From positions 62,001-126,000 of the forward strand of contig NZ_SCOM01000007.1 in NCBI RefSeq assembly GCF_005508865.1: a DNA stretch of 64,000 bases, given 5' to 3'. The translations under genes and the position numbers were made by a program. The notes below the pieces were generated by a model. It searched no databases. It had not been told where the DNA came from and saw only the letters and a program-made list of their open reading frames with translations. Source of the stretch: Pseudomonas sp. F(2018). Its GTDB lineage: Bacteria > Pseudomonadota > Gammaproteobacteria > Pseudomonadales > Pseudomonadaceae. Of the stretch, positions 9,219 through 17,038 are shown in pieces; the stretch's first letter is position 1; each line of letters starts with the position of its first letter.

Positions 9219-9704
9219 TTATAAGGCAGCACACCACGCCTCGGCCCTCGCGCTATGTGGCTGCAACTGCAGCGCGCGGCCGACTCCTTGCGGGCTAATG
9301 GTAATGTCCAGGTCCGCCTTTGGCAAAACGCCGGCGCCGCGCTGCGGCCACTCGATCAGGCACAGCGCGTCACCCTCGAAGTAGTCGCGGATGCCGAGAA
9401 ACTCCAGCTCCTCCGGGTCGGCCAGGCGATAGAGGTCGAAGTGGAACACCCGCAGCTCGCCCAGCTCGTAGGGCTCGACCAGGGTGAAGGTCGGGCTCTT
9501 CACCGCCCCGCCGTGGCCCAGGCCACGCAGGATGCCGCGCGACAGGGTGGTCTTGCCGGCGCCGAGATCGCCGTGCAGGTAGATCACGCCGCGACCGCCG
9601 GTCGCCTGGGCGATGCGCGCACCCAGCTCGTGCATGGCGTCTTCGCCCTCGGCATAGAGGGTCACTTCTGGCGGGATCGCCTTCGACGGGGTCACCTTAG
9701 ACAC
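9219..9704 (-). CDS. tsaE: tRNA (A37) threonylcarbamoyladenosine synthesis ATPase TsaE
   Basis: 161 residues from a GTG start that lies inside the end of the nnr gene (13-base overlap). Walker A GDLGAGKTT (residues 45-53) and the family signatures SPTFTLVEPYE, FHFDLYRL and LIEWPQR are clear. TsaE drives the TsaBD complex in t6A formation on ANN-decoding tRNAs. A longer in-frame extension to 9926 is only the shadow of nnr. Gene order nnr-tsaE-amiB-mutL is conserved in gammaproteobacteria. Confidence 0.93.
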   Translation of the reverse strand: MSKVTPSKAIPPEVTLYAEGEDAMHELGARIAQATGGRGVIYLHGDLGAGKTTLSRGILRGLGHGGAVKSPTFTLVEPYELGELRVFHFDLYRLADPEELEFLGIRDYFEGDALCLIEWPQRGAGVLPKADLDITISPQGVGRALQLQPHSARAEAWCAAL

Positions 9705-11188
9705 GGTGCATGCTCCTGCAACAACTGACGAATGGTCGGAATCAGATCGCTGGCCGCCAGGCCGCGACCCAGCTCGCCGAGCTGCTGGCCGGCACAGGCG
9801 TGCAGCCAGACGCCCAGGCAGGCGGCGTCGAAGGCGTCCAGGCCCTGGCCGCGCAACGCGCCGATCAGCCCGGCCAGCACATCGCCCAGGCCGGCGGTAG
9901 CCATGGCCGGATGGCCGCGATCGCACAGGCGCAGGCGGCCGTCTGGCACGGCCACCAGGCTGCCGGCGCCCTTGAGCACCACCACCGCCTGATACTTCTG
10001 CGCCAGCGCCAGCGCCGCGGCGGGACGATCGAGCTGCACCTCGGCGGTCGAACGCCCCAGCAGCCGGCCGGCCTCACCCGGATGCGGGGTGATCACGCTG
10101 TCGGCCGGCAACGTCACGCCGCCATCCACCAGCAGATTCAGCGCATCGGCATCCCACACCTGCGGCCGCGGGCTGGCCGCCGCCGCGCTGAGCAGGCTGC
10201 GCCCCCAGGCGCGCTGACCGAGACCGGGGCCGACCACCAGCACATCGGCGCGCTCGCAAAGGCCGGGCAACTGATAGGTGGATTCGCTGGCCTGGCACAT
10301 CACTTCCGGCAGGCGCGCCAGGCTGGCCGCCACATGCTCCGGACGGGTCGCCAGGGACACCAGGCCGGCACCGGCGCGCAGCGCGCTCTCGGCACTCAGC
10401 AGGGCGGCGCCACCGAAACCACGGTCGCCACCGATGACCAGCACGTGGCCGAACTGGCCCTTGTGCGCGGTACGGGCGCGCGGCGCCGGTTGCGGCAGCG
10501 CAGCGCCGGCCAGACGCAGCGCCATGCAGGACTGCCGGGCAACCAGCTGCGGATCGGCCTGCAGATCGTCGAACAGCAACTCGCCCACCCAGTCCGGCGC
10601 ATCGCCAGTGAGCAGGCCGAGCTTCAGGCCGATAAAGCTGACGGTCAGATCGGCGCGCACCGCCTGCTCGGCCACTCGCCCGGTATCGGCACACAGGCCG
10701 GAAGGCAGGTCCAGCGCCAGCACCAGCAGGCCTGAGGCATTGATCGCCTCGATGGCGGCGTCATAGGGCGGACGCAGGTCACCCTTGAAGCCGGTGCCCA
10801 GCAGCCCATCGACCAGCACGCCGCGCAGCTCGCTGTCGTCGCTCCAGCCTTCCACGGCGACACCGGCCGCTCGCGCCGCATCACGAGCCGCAGCGGCATC
10901 GCCGCTCAGCTTCTCAGGATCAGCGACGGCCAGCACGCGCACGGCCCAGCCGGACTTCTGTGCCAGCTCGGCTACCAAATAGCCGTCGCCGGCATTGTTG
11001 CCGGCACCGGCCAGCACGGTGATTTCCCCAGCCTGCGGCCAGCGCTGGCGCAACGCGCGCCAGGCGGCATGGGCGGCGCGCTGCATCAGCTCGAAGCCGG
11101 GCGTGCCGGCGGAGATCAGACGGGCATCCAGTTCGCGCACCTGAGCGGCGCTATAGAGAGGAAGGGGCAGGTCGTGACTGACAGGCAT
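9692..11188 (-). CDS. nnr: Bifunctional NAD(P)HX epimerase/dehydratase
   Basis: 498 residues. The N-terminal YjeF_N domain (AAQVRELDARLISAGTPGFELMQRA, GAGNNAGDGYLVA) epimerises hydrated NAD(P)H. The C-terminal ribokinase-like domain (VIGGDRGFGGA, VVVGPGLGQ, TAGLGDVLAGLIGAL) is the ADP-dependent dehydratase. Together they repair damaged NADHX and NADPHX. Start taken at MPVSHDLPL; the upstream in-frame region is low-complexity and overlaps the divergent queG. First gene of the nnr-tsaE-amiB-mutL-miaA series. Confidence 0.94.
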   Translation of the reverse strand: MPVSHDLPLPLYSAAQVRELDARLISAGTPGFELMQRAAHAAWRALRQRWPQAGEITVLAGAGNNAGDGYLVAELAQKSGWAVRVLAVADPEKLSGDAAAARDAARAAGVAVEGWSDDSELRGVLVDGLLGTGFKGDLRPPYDAAIEAINASGLLVLALDLPSGLCADTGRVAEQAVRADLTVSFIGLKLGLLTGDAPDWVGELLFDDLQADPQLVARQSCMALRLAGAALPQPAPRARTAHKGQFGHVLVIGGDRGFGGAALLSAESALRAGAGLVSLATRPEHVAASLARLPEVMCQASESTYQLPGLCERADVLVVGPGLGQRAWGRSLLSAAAASPRPQVWDADALNLLVDGGVTLPADSVITPHPGEAGRLLGRSTAEVQLDRPAAALALAQKYQAVVVLKGAGSLVAVPDGRLRLCDRGHPAMATAGLGDVLAGLIGALRGQGLDAFDAACLGVWLHACAGQQLGELGRGLAASDLIPTIRQLLQEHAPCLR

Positions 11189-11252
11189 GGTTCGGCGATT
11201 CGGGCGAGGTCTGGCAGAATTATACCCATCTCCCCTGCCCTGCCGTCCCGTC

Positions 11253-12326
11253 ATGCCCGATTCGACCCTCGACCTTGCTCAACTAGCGCAGTCCATCAAG
11301 GACTGGGGACGCGAGCTGGGCTTTCAGCAGGTCGGCATCGCCGATGTCGAGCTGGGCGAGCACGAGCAGCATCTGCAACGCTGGCTGGACGCTGGCTACC
11401 AGGGCGAGATGGACTACATGGCCGCCCATGGCAGCAAGCGCTCCCACCCGGACGAACTGGTACCCGGCACCCTGCGCGTGGTGTCGCTGCGCATGGACTA
11501 CCTACCGGGCGACACACAGATGACCCAGCGCCTGGCGGAGCCGGAGAGTGCCTATGTCTCGCGCTACGCCCTGGGCCGCGACTACCACAAGCTGATCCGC
11601 AAGCGCCTGCAGCAGCTGGCCGAGCGCATCCAGGGCGCCGTCGGGCCGTTCGGCCACCGCGCCTTCGTCGACAGCGCGCCGGTGCTGGAAAAGGCCATCG
11701 CCGAAAAGGCCGGGCTCGGCTGGATCGGCAAGAACACCCTGGTACTCAACCGCAAGGCTGGTAGCTGGTTCTTCCTCGGCGAACTGTTCGTCGATCTGCC
11801 GCTACCGGTGGATGTACCGCACGCCAGCGAGCATTGCGGCCGCTGCAGCGCCTGTCTGGATGTGTGCCCGACCAACGCCTTCGTCGGGCCTTATGTGCTG
11901 GACGCGCGGCGCTGCATTTCCTACCTGACCATCGAGCTGAAGGGCCCGATTCCCGAGGAACTGCGCGCGCCGATCGGCAACCGGGTATTCGGCTGCGACG
12001 ACTGCCAGATCGTCTGCCCATGGAACCGCTTCGCCCGCCCCACCGAGCAGGGCGACTTCCAGCCGCGCCATGGCCTGGACAACAGCGCGCTGGCCGAGCT
12101 GTTCCTGTGGAGCGAAGAGGAGTTTCTCAGCCGCACCGAAGGCTCGCCGCTGCGTCGCGCCGGCTACGAGCGCTGGCTGCGCAACCTGGCCGTGGGGCTG
12201 GGCAATGCGCCGTCGAGCATCCCGGTGCTGGAAGCGCTCAAGACCCGGAGTGAACACCCCTCGGCGCTGGTACGTGAACATGTCGAATGGGCGCTGGCCC
12301 GGCACCATGAAAAAGGCCCGCATTAA
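11253..12326 (+). CDS. queG: Epoxyqueuosine reductase QueG
   Basis: 357 residues. Cobalamin-dependent last step of queuosine synthesis in tRNA. Seen: DUF1730 domain with FVDSAPVLEKA (Asp near 136), first Fe-S cluster CGRCSACLDVCP (about residue 194) and second cluster GCDDCQIVCPWN. Start MPDSTLDLAQ lies 64 bases from the divergent nnr start. Its TAA stop lies inside the loop of the downstream terminator. Confidence 0.95.
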   Translation: MPDSTLDLAQLAQSIKDWGRELGFQQVGIADVELGEHEQHLQRWLDAGYQGEMDYMAAHGSKRSHPDELVPGTLRVVSLRMDYLPGDTQMTQRLAEPESAYVSRYALGRDYHKLIRKRLQQLAERIQGAVGPFGHRAFVDSAPVLEKAIAEKAGLGWIGKNTLVLNRKAGSWFFLGELFVDLPLPVDVPHASEHCGRCSACLDVCPTNAFVGPYVLDARRCISYLTIELKGPIPEELRAPIGNRVFGCDDCQIVCPWNRFARPTEQGDFQPRHGLDNSALAELFLWSEEEFLSRTEGSPLRRAGYERWLRNLAVGLGNAPSSIPVLEALKTRSEHPSALVREHVEWALARHHEKGPH

Positions 12327-12337
12327 GCGGGCCTTTT
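12310..12337. terminator. Bidirectional terminator between queG and orn
   Basis: AAAAGGCCCGC and GCGGGCCTTTT flank a five-base loop, so an A/T-tailed hairpin reads as a terminator on both strands. The queG stop codon TAA (12324-12326) lies in the loop; the convergent orn stop is 10 bases away. Confidence 0.85.
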
Positions 12338-12346
12338 CGTTTGCGG

Positions 12347-12892
12347 TCAGACCTTGAGGAAGTGCTGACGATAGTGCTTCAGCTCGGCAATGGACTCGCG
12401 GATATCGTCCAGCGCCTGGTGGGTGCCCTGCTTCTGGAACGAGTCCTTGACGTGCGGCGCCCACATGCCGGCAAGGATCTTCAGGGTCGACACATCCAGG
12501 TAGCGGTAATGGAAGTAGGCTTCCAGGTTCTGCATGTACTTGTAGAGGAAGCGGCGGTCCTGACCGATGCTGTTGCCACAGATCGGCGACTTGCCCTTCG
12601 GCACCCACTGCTCGAGGAAGGCGATGGTCTGCGCCTCGGCCTCGGCCGGGCCGATCTTGCTCTCGCGTACGCGCTTGGTCAGACCGCTCTCGCCATGAGT
12701 GCGGGTGTTCCACTCGTCCATGCCGGCCAGTAGCTCGTCGCTCTGGTGCACGGCGATCACCGGGCCCTCGGCAAGGATATTCAGCTCGCTGTCGGTGACG
12801 ATGGTGGCCATCTCGATGATCACGTCCCGCTCCGGCTCCAGCCCGGTCATTTCCAGGTCGATCCAGATCAGGTTGTTGGGGTTCTGCGGCAT
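12347..12892 (-). CDS. orn: Oligoribonuclease Orn
   Basis: 181-residue DEDDh 3'-5' exonuclease that degrades two- to few-nucleotide RNAs, including pGpG from c-di-GMP breakdown. Motifs: IDLEMTGLEP (DxE, from residue 11), the middle Asp in GNSIGQDRRFL, and THQALDDIRESI (His and Asp of ExoIII). It links functionally to the c-di-GMP proteins FimX and DipA elsewhere in the window. Upstream gap holds the MITE-like element. Confidence 0.97.
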   Translation of the reverse strand: MPQNPNNLIWIDLEMTGLEPERDVIIEMATIVTDSELNILAEGPVIAVHQSDELLAGMDEWNTRTHGESGLTKRVRESKIGPAEAEAQTIAFLEQWVPKGKSPICGNSIGQDRRFLYKYMQNLEAYFHYRYLDVSTLKILAGMWAPHVKDSFQKQGTHQALDDIRESIAELKHYRQHFLKV

Positions 12893-12930
12893 GAGTTCGG
12901 CTCCTTCTAGATTGGCGCCAGTTTAGCCGC

Positions 12931-13075
12931 TTAGAAGCTGTTTATGATCTTCTGGATTAGAGCCAGACAAGGCAAAAGCGGCCGAGGAAGCAGAGTGTAC
13001 AAGTAGTACATGAGCATCCGAGGCCGCTTTTAACGCCGTATGGCCGACAGCCAGAGGATCAGAAACAGCCTCTCA
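12931..13075. repeat. MITE-like nested palindromic element
   Basis: About 145 bases between orn and the methyltransferase gene. Imperfect terminal inverted repeats of 25 bases (12931-12955 and 13051-13075; 21 of 25 positions match, core CTGTTT(A/C)TGATC). Inside are a perfect 10-bp arm pair AAAAGCGGCC (12974-12983) and GGCCGCTTTT (13022-13031), and an innermost TGTAC/GTACA. No ORF is present. The layout fits a non-autonomous mobile or REP/BIME-type intergenic repeat. Its right end includes the methyltransferase stop codon. Confidence 0.65.
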
Positions 13076-13843
13076 CAGATGCCAGAGCAGCAGTCGCGAA
13101 CTGCGCCAGTCGTTCAGCTCGATGATCTCGCCGGGCGCTACCCCCGGAATATCGAAGCTGTTGCTCACAAGCAGGCTGCCCGGGCGCATCTCGCTGCGCG
13201 CCTTGGCCCATAGCTCGGCCATGGGCGCGGGCGAGAGGAAGCAGTACACGGCGTCGTAGGCGGAGAGGTCTTCCTGCCACAGGCTGCGGTAGCGCACCCG
13301 GCAGTTGCGATAGGGCAGGCAGCGCAGCCAGGCCAGCAGAAACACCAGCGGCGCCGTCTCCACGCCCATCAGACGTGCCTGCGGGTAGTCGCGCGCCAGC
13401 TGCGCCAGGGTGCCACCCAGACCGCAACCCAGGTCGACGAAACGGAAATCCGCCGGCAACCCAGCAAGCCGCTCGCTCAGACGCTGACGGGTGCGCGCGC
13501 CACTCAGGTAGAGCGGCACCCGCTCGCGGAAGCTGTTCCAGTTGATCAGCAGCAGCAGGACGAAGGCGACCAGGAACCACCAGGCCGGCCACTCGCGGCT
13601 CTGCAGCGCCAGCAAGCCGGAAACGAAGGCCAGGTTCAGTGGCAGCCACCAGCGACGCAGCCCCAGCCAGTGACCCAGGGCGGCCGCCAGCACGCCCTGC
13701 CCCAGGGCCGCCTGCCATAGGGTCGGGCGCCAGCCACCCAGTTGCGCCAGGACAAACAGCGCCAGCGCCACGCCGAGCACGGCCAGGAGCTGAGCCAGCA
13801 GGGCGAGGGCGGCGGGATAGCGGGAGCGCAGGAGTTCGAGCAT
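13073..13843 (-). CDS. Membrane-anchored class I SAM-dependent methyltransferase
   Basis: 256 residues. The N-terminal ~105 residues hold about four hydrophobic segments (from ALALLAQLLAVLGVALALF to WWFLVAFVLLLLINW). A Rossmann methyltransferase domain follows, with motif I FVDLGCGLGGTL (about residue 134) and the acidic GVETAP. Substrate unknown. Divergent from rsgA (87-base gap). The TGA stop lies within the terminal inverted repeat of the adjacent palindromic element, so the last residues may have been set by its insertion. I do not recall this gene between orn and rsgA in P. aeruginosa. Confidence 0.8.
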   Translation of the reverse strand: MLELLRSRYPAALALLAQLLAVLGVALALFVLAQLGGWRPTLWQAALGQGVLAAALGHWLGLRRWWLPLNLAFVSGLLALQSREWPAWWFLVAFVLLLLINWNSFRERVPLYLSGARTRQRLSERLAGLPADFRFVDLGCGLGGTLAQLARDYPQARLMGVETAPLVFLLAWLRCLPYRNCRVRYRSLWQEDLSAYDAVYCFLSPAPMAELWAKARSEMRPGSLLVSNSFDIPGVAPGEIIELNDWRSSRLLLWHL

Positions 13844-13930
13844 GGCGCCTGTTGTACCAGCAGGCCGAAGCCAGGGCCAGCCGGGGCCCGTGCTAAACTC
13901 GCCGCCGTTTTCTTATTGATCGGAAAGGCC

Positions 13931-14962
13931 ATGGCCAAACGCCAACTCACCCGCCGGCAGAACTGGCGCATCGACAAGGTCCAGGAAGAACGCGCCGCGC
14001 GCGCCGCCAAGCGCGAGTCACGCCTGCTCGAAGAGCTGGAGGGTGGCGACCTGGGCCCGGAACAGACCGGCCTGGTAATCGCCCACTTCGGCGTGCAGGT
14101 CGAGGTCGAGGCGCTGGAAGGCGAGCTGGCCGGCCAGGTACAACGCTGCCACCTGCGCGCCAACCTGCCGGCGCTGGTCACCGGCGACCGCGTGGTCTGG
14201 CGCCCCGGCAACCAGGGCAACGGGGTGATCGTCGCCCAGCTGCCGCGCACTTCCGAGCTGTGTCGCCCGGACATGCGCGGCGTGCTCAAGCCGGTGGCCG
14301 GCAACGTCGACCTGATCGTCATCGTCTTCGCCCCACTGCCGCACGCCCACGCCAACCTGATCGACCGCTACCTGATCGCCGCCGAGCACGCCGGCATCCA
14401 GCCGCAGCTGCTGCTGAACAAGGCCGACCTGGTCGATGAGGACAACGCCGAACACCTCAACGGCCTGCTCACCACCTACCGTCAGCTGGGCTATCCGCTG
14501 CTGGAGGTTTCGGCCCACGAAGGCGACGGCATGGATCAGCTGCGGGCACGCCTGGACGGGCATGTCAGCGTGTTCGTCGGCCAGTCCGGGGTAGGCAAGT
14601 CGTCGCTGGTCAACAGCCTGCTGCCGGGCGTCGACACCCGCGTCGGGCCGCTGTCGGAAGTCACCGGCAAGGGCACCCACACCACCACCACCGCCCGACT
14701 GTTCCATTTCCCCGGCGGCGGCGAGCTGATCGACTCGCCCGGCATCCGCGAGTTCGGCCTCGGTCACGTCAGCCGCGACGACGTGGAAGCCGGCTTCATC
14801 GAGTTCCGCGACCTGCTCGGCACCTGTCGCTTCCGCGACTGCAAGCACGACCGCGAGCCGGGCTGCGCGCTGCTCAAGGCGCTGGAAGACGGTCGCATCC
14901 AGCCACAGCGCATGGCCAGCTACCGGCACATCCTGGCCAGCCTGCCCGAACCCGACTATTGA
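13931..14962 (+). CDS. rsgA: Ribosome small subunit-dependent GTPase RsgA
   Basis: 343 residues. Circularly permuted GTPase of 30S maturation: OB fold first, then G4 NKADL (about 162), G1 GQSGVGKSS (about 217), G3 DSPGI (about 267), and a zinc-binding CRFRDCKHDREPGC near the C-terminus. The start MAKRQLTRRQNWRI follows GAAAGG; the open frame upstream is a shadow of the divergent methyltransferase region. Ends at a strong bidirectional terminator shared with motB. Confidence 0.96.
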   Translation: MAKRQLTRRQNWRIDKVQEERAARAAKRESRLLEELEGGDLGPEQTGLVIAHFGVQVEVEALEGELAGQVQRCHLRANLPALVTGDRVVWRPGNQGNGVIVAQLPRTSELCRPDMRGVLKPVAGNVDLIVIVFAPLPHAHANLIDRYLIAAEHAGIQPQLLLNKADLVDEDNAEHLNGLLTTYRQLGYPLLEVSAHEGDGMDQLRARLDGHVSVFVGQSGVGKSSLVNSLLPGVDTRVGPLSEVTGKGTHTTTTARLFHFPGGGELIDSPGIREFGLGHVSRDDVEAGFIEFRDLLGTCRFRDCKHDREPGCALLKALEDGRIQPQRMASYRHILASLPEPDY

Positions 14963-14983
14963 TATTGATAGAGACGTAAAACG

Positions 14984-15010
14984 AAGAGGCCGCGATGATC
15001 GCGGCCTCTT
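14984..15010. terminator. Bidirectional terminator between rsgA and motB
   Basis: Perfect 12-bp stem AAGAGGCCGCGA/TCGCGGCCTCTT with a three-base loop, A-rich before and T-rich after. Serves both convergent genes; the motB stop begins at the next base. Confidence 0.85.
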
Positions 15011-16051
15011 TCATTCCTGGGGTTGGTCGAACTGCAGCGCGCCGTCCTCGAAGATGTTCAGGCGCTGGCGCAGCTCGTCCGCCTGGGCCGGCTCGCCCGG
15101 CGCCGCCGGCTCCGAGCCAGGCGCCACCGCCTCGGTGGGCGCCGGCGGCTCGGCGGACTCGGCGGCACCGTCGCCATCCTGCTCGCCCTCGATGGCGCGC
15201 TGGGCCTTCTTGGTCAGGACGATGATGTCGATGCGGCGGTTGACCGGGTTGAACGGGTCCTTGCGATCGAACAGCGCCGACGAGGCATACCCCACCACCC
15301 GCGCCACCCGCGGCTCCGGATAGCCGCCGGCGACCAGCGTACGCCGCGCGGCGTTGGCGCGGTTGGCGGACAGTTCCCAGTTACCGAACTCGGCCTGGCC
15401 GGCGAAGGGCTTGGCGTCGGTATGGCCGCTGACGCTGATCTTGTTCGGCACCGCCTTGATGGTCTCGGCGAGGATCAGCAGGATGTCTTCGAAATAGGGC
15501 TGCAGGCGAGCACTGCCGATGTCGAACATCGGCCGGTTCTCGGCATCCATGATCTGGATGCGCAGACCGTCCTGGGTGATCTCGAAGAGGATCTGGTCCT
15601 TGAATTTCTGCAGCTGCGGATCTTCGTCGACCTTGGTCTGCAGCTCCTGCAGCAACAGCTCCAGGCGCTCGCGTTCGACCTGCTCGGCCAGCGTCTCGGC
15701 CTGGCTGGCGTCCATCTCGGCCTGGTCACTCTTGGCATCGACCGCCGCCTCGGCGGCGTCCGGCGCATCCTTCAGTTCGGGATTGAGGGTGCGGTCGGGC
15801 GCGGGGGTCGGCGTGCCGCCCAGGTCGATGACATAGGGGCTGGCGCTTTCGGTAAAGCCGATGGGGTCCTGGAAGTAGCCGGAAATGGCCTTCTTCTGTT
15901 CAGGCGTGGCCGAGGACATCAGCCACATCACCATGAAGAACGCCATCATGGCCGTGGCGAAGTCGGCGAAGGCGATCTTCCAGGCACCACCGTGGTGGCC
16001 GCCGGCAACCTTCTTGACCCGCTTGACCAGTATCGGCTGGTTGTTCTCCAT
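15011..16051 (-). CDS. motB: Flagellar motor stator protein MotB
   Basis: 346 residues. Short cytoplasmic N-terminus, one membrane helix containing the proton-binding Asp30 (KIAFADFATAMMAFFMVMWL), a plug/linker rich in Asp and Glu, and an OmpA-like peptidoglycan-binding domain (SVSGHTDAKPF, NWELSANRANAARR, VNRRIDI). An acidic, Ala/Pro-rich tail follows. Forms the stator with MotA, 16 bases upstream. Confidence 0.96.
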   Translation of the reverse strand: MENNQPILVKRVKKVAGGHHGGAWKIAFADFATAMMAFFMVMWLMSSATPEQKKAISGYFQDPIGFTESASPYVIDLGGTPTPAPDRTLNPELKDAPDAAEAAVDAKSDQAEMDASQAETLAEQVERERLELLLQELQTKVDEDPQLQKFKDQILFEITQDGLRIQIMDAENRPMFDIGSARLQPYFEDILLILAETIKAVPNKISVSGHTDAKPFAGQAEFGNWELSANRANAARRTLVAGGYPEPRVARVVGYASSALFDRKDPFNPVNRRIDIIVLTKKAQRAIEGEQDGDGAAESAEPPAPTEAVAPGSEPAAPGEPAQADELRQRLNIFEDGALQFDQPQE

Positions 16052-16067
16052 GGCTCAGCAACCCAAC

Positions 16068-16919
16068 TCAGTTGCCACGCATGGCCTGTTCGAGCTCGCT
16101 GAAGCTCGGCCGATGCGCCGGCAACAGCACCTTGCGGCCGAATTCCACGGCCAGCGTCGGCGGCATGCCGGAGGCGGATGCCACCAGGGTGGCCTTGATC
16201 GACTCGTACAGGTTCAGCTCTTCCTTGGCGTCATGCGTCAGGGCGTCGGCCAGCGGGGCGAAGAAACCGTAGGAGGCGAGAATACCGAGGAAGGTACCGA
16301 CCAGCGCCGTACCGACCTTCTCGCCGATCTGCGCGTTGTCGGCGGTGGCGAGGATGGACATGGTGATCACGATACCCAGCACCGCTGCCACGATACCCAT
16401 GGCCGGCATGCCGTCGGCCACCTTGGATACCGCGTGGGCCGGGTGCTCCAGCTCTTCCTTCAGACTGGAGATCTCCATGTCGAAGAGGTTTTCCAGCTCG
16501 TGGGGAGCCATGTTGCCGGAGGACATGATGCGCAGGTAATCGCAGATGAACGCGGTCATCTGCGCATCCTTGAGGATGGCCGGATACTTGCTGAAGATCG
16601 GACTGGCGTTGGGGTCCTCGACGTCGGCCTCGATGGCCATCATGCCCTCGCGGCGACTCTTGTTGAGGATCTCGTAGAGCAGCTTCAGCACCTCCAGGTA
16701 GAAGGCATGGGTGAAGCGGCTGCTGAACATCGCCAGCGACTTTTTGAACACGGTCATGAAGGCGCTGCCGGGGTTGGCCTGAAGGAAGGCCCCCAGGGCG
16801 GCGCCGCCGATGATCATCACCTCGAAGGGGTGCACCAGCGCCATGAACTTGCCGCCGGACAGAATGAAGCCGCCGAAAACGCAGCCGAAAACAACCAGGA
16901 TGCCGATGATCTTGACCAT
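16068..16919 (-). CDS. motA: Flagellar motor stator protein MotA
   Basis: 283 residues, four membrane segments. The cytoplasmic loop (LLYEILNKSRREGMMAIE) carries the charged residues that contact FliG, and DGMPAMGIVAAVLGIVITM is the conserved third helix. First gene of a motA-motB pair; the 119-base gap upstream separates it from the divergent HDOD gene and should hold both promoters, though I could not identify convincing -35/-10 boxes. Confidence 0.96.
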   Translation of the reverse strand: MVKIIGILVVFGCVFGGFILSGGKFMALVHPFEVMIIGGAALGAFLQANPGSAFMTVFKKSLAMFSSRFTHAFYLEVLKLLYEILNKSRREGMMAIEADVEDPNASPIFSKYPAILKDAQMTAFICDYLRIMSSGNMAPHELENLFDMEISSLKEELEHPAHAVSKVADGMPAMGIVAAVLGIVITMSILATADNAQIGEKVGTALVGTFLGILASYGFFAPLADALTHDAKEELNLYESIKATLVASASGMPPTLAVEFGRKVLLPAHRPSFSELEQAMRGN

Positions 16920-17038
16920 GGGAATTTAAGCTTGAAGAGTCAGTCGAAAGGGTTCTGTAAAACAACCCTTCTAATTATCGGAAGTATTGCGCCAGACTAT
17001 AGGCAGTAAAGGCGAAAAGCCAGTTTGGCTCAACCCGC

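Noticed and set aside
16920..17038. CCGATAA upstream of motA as a FliA (sigma-28) promoter
   Set aside because: The -10-like CCGATAA is there, but no TAAA or TCAAG box lies at the right distance on the minus strand.
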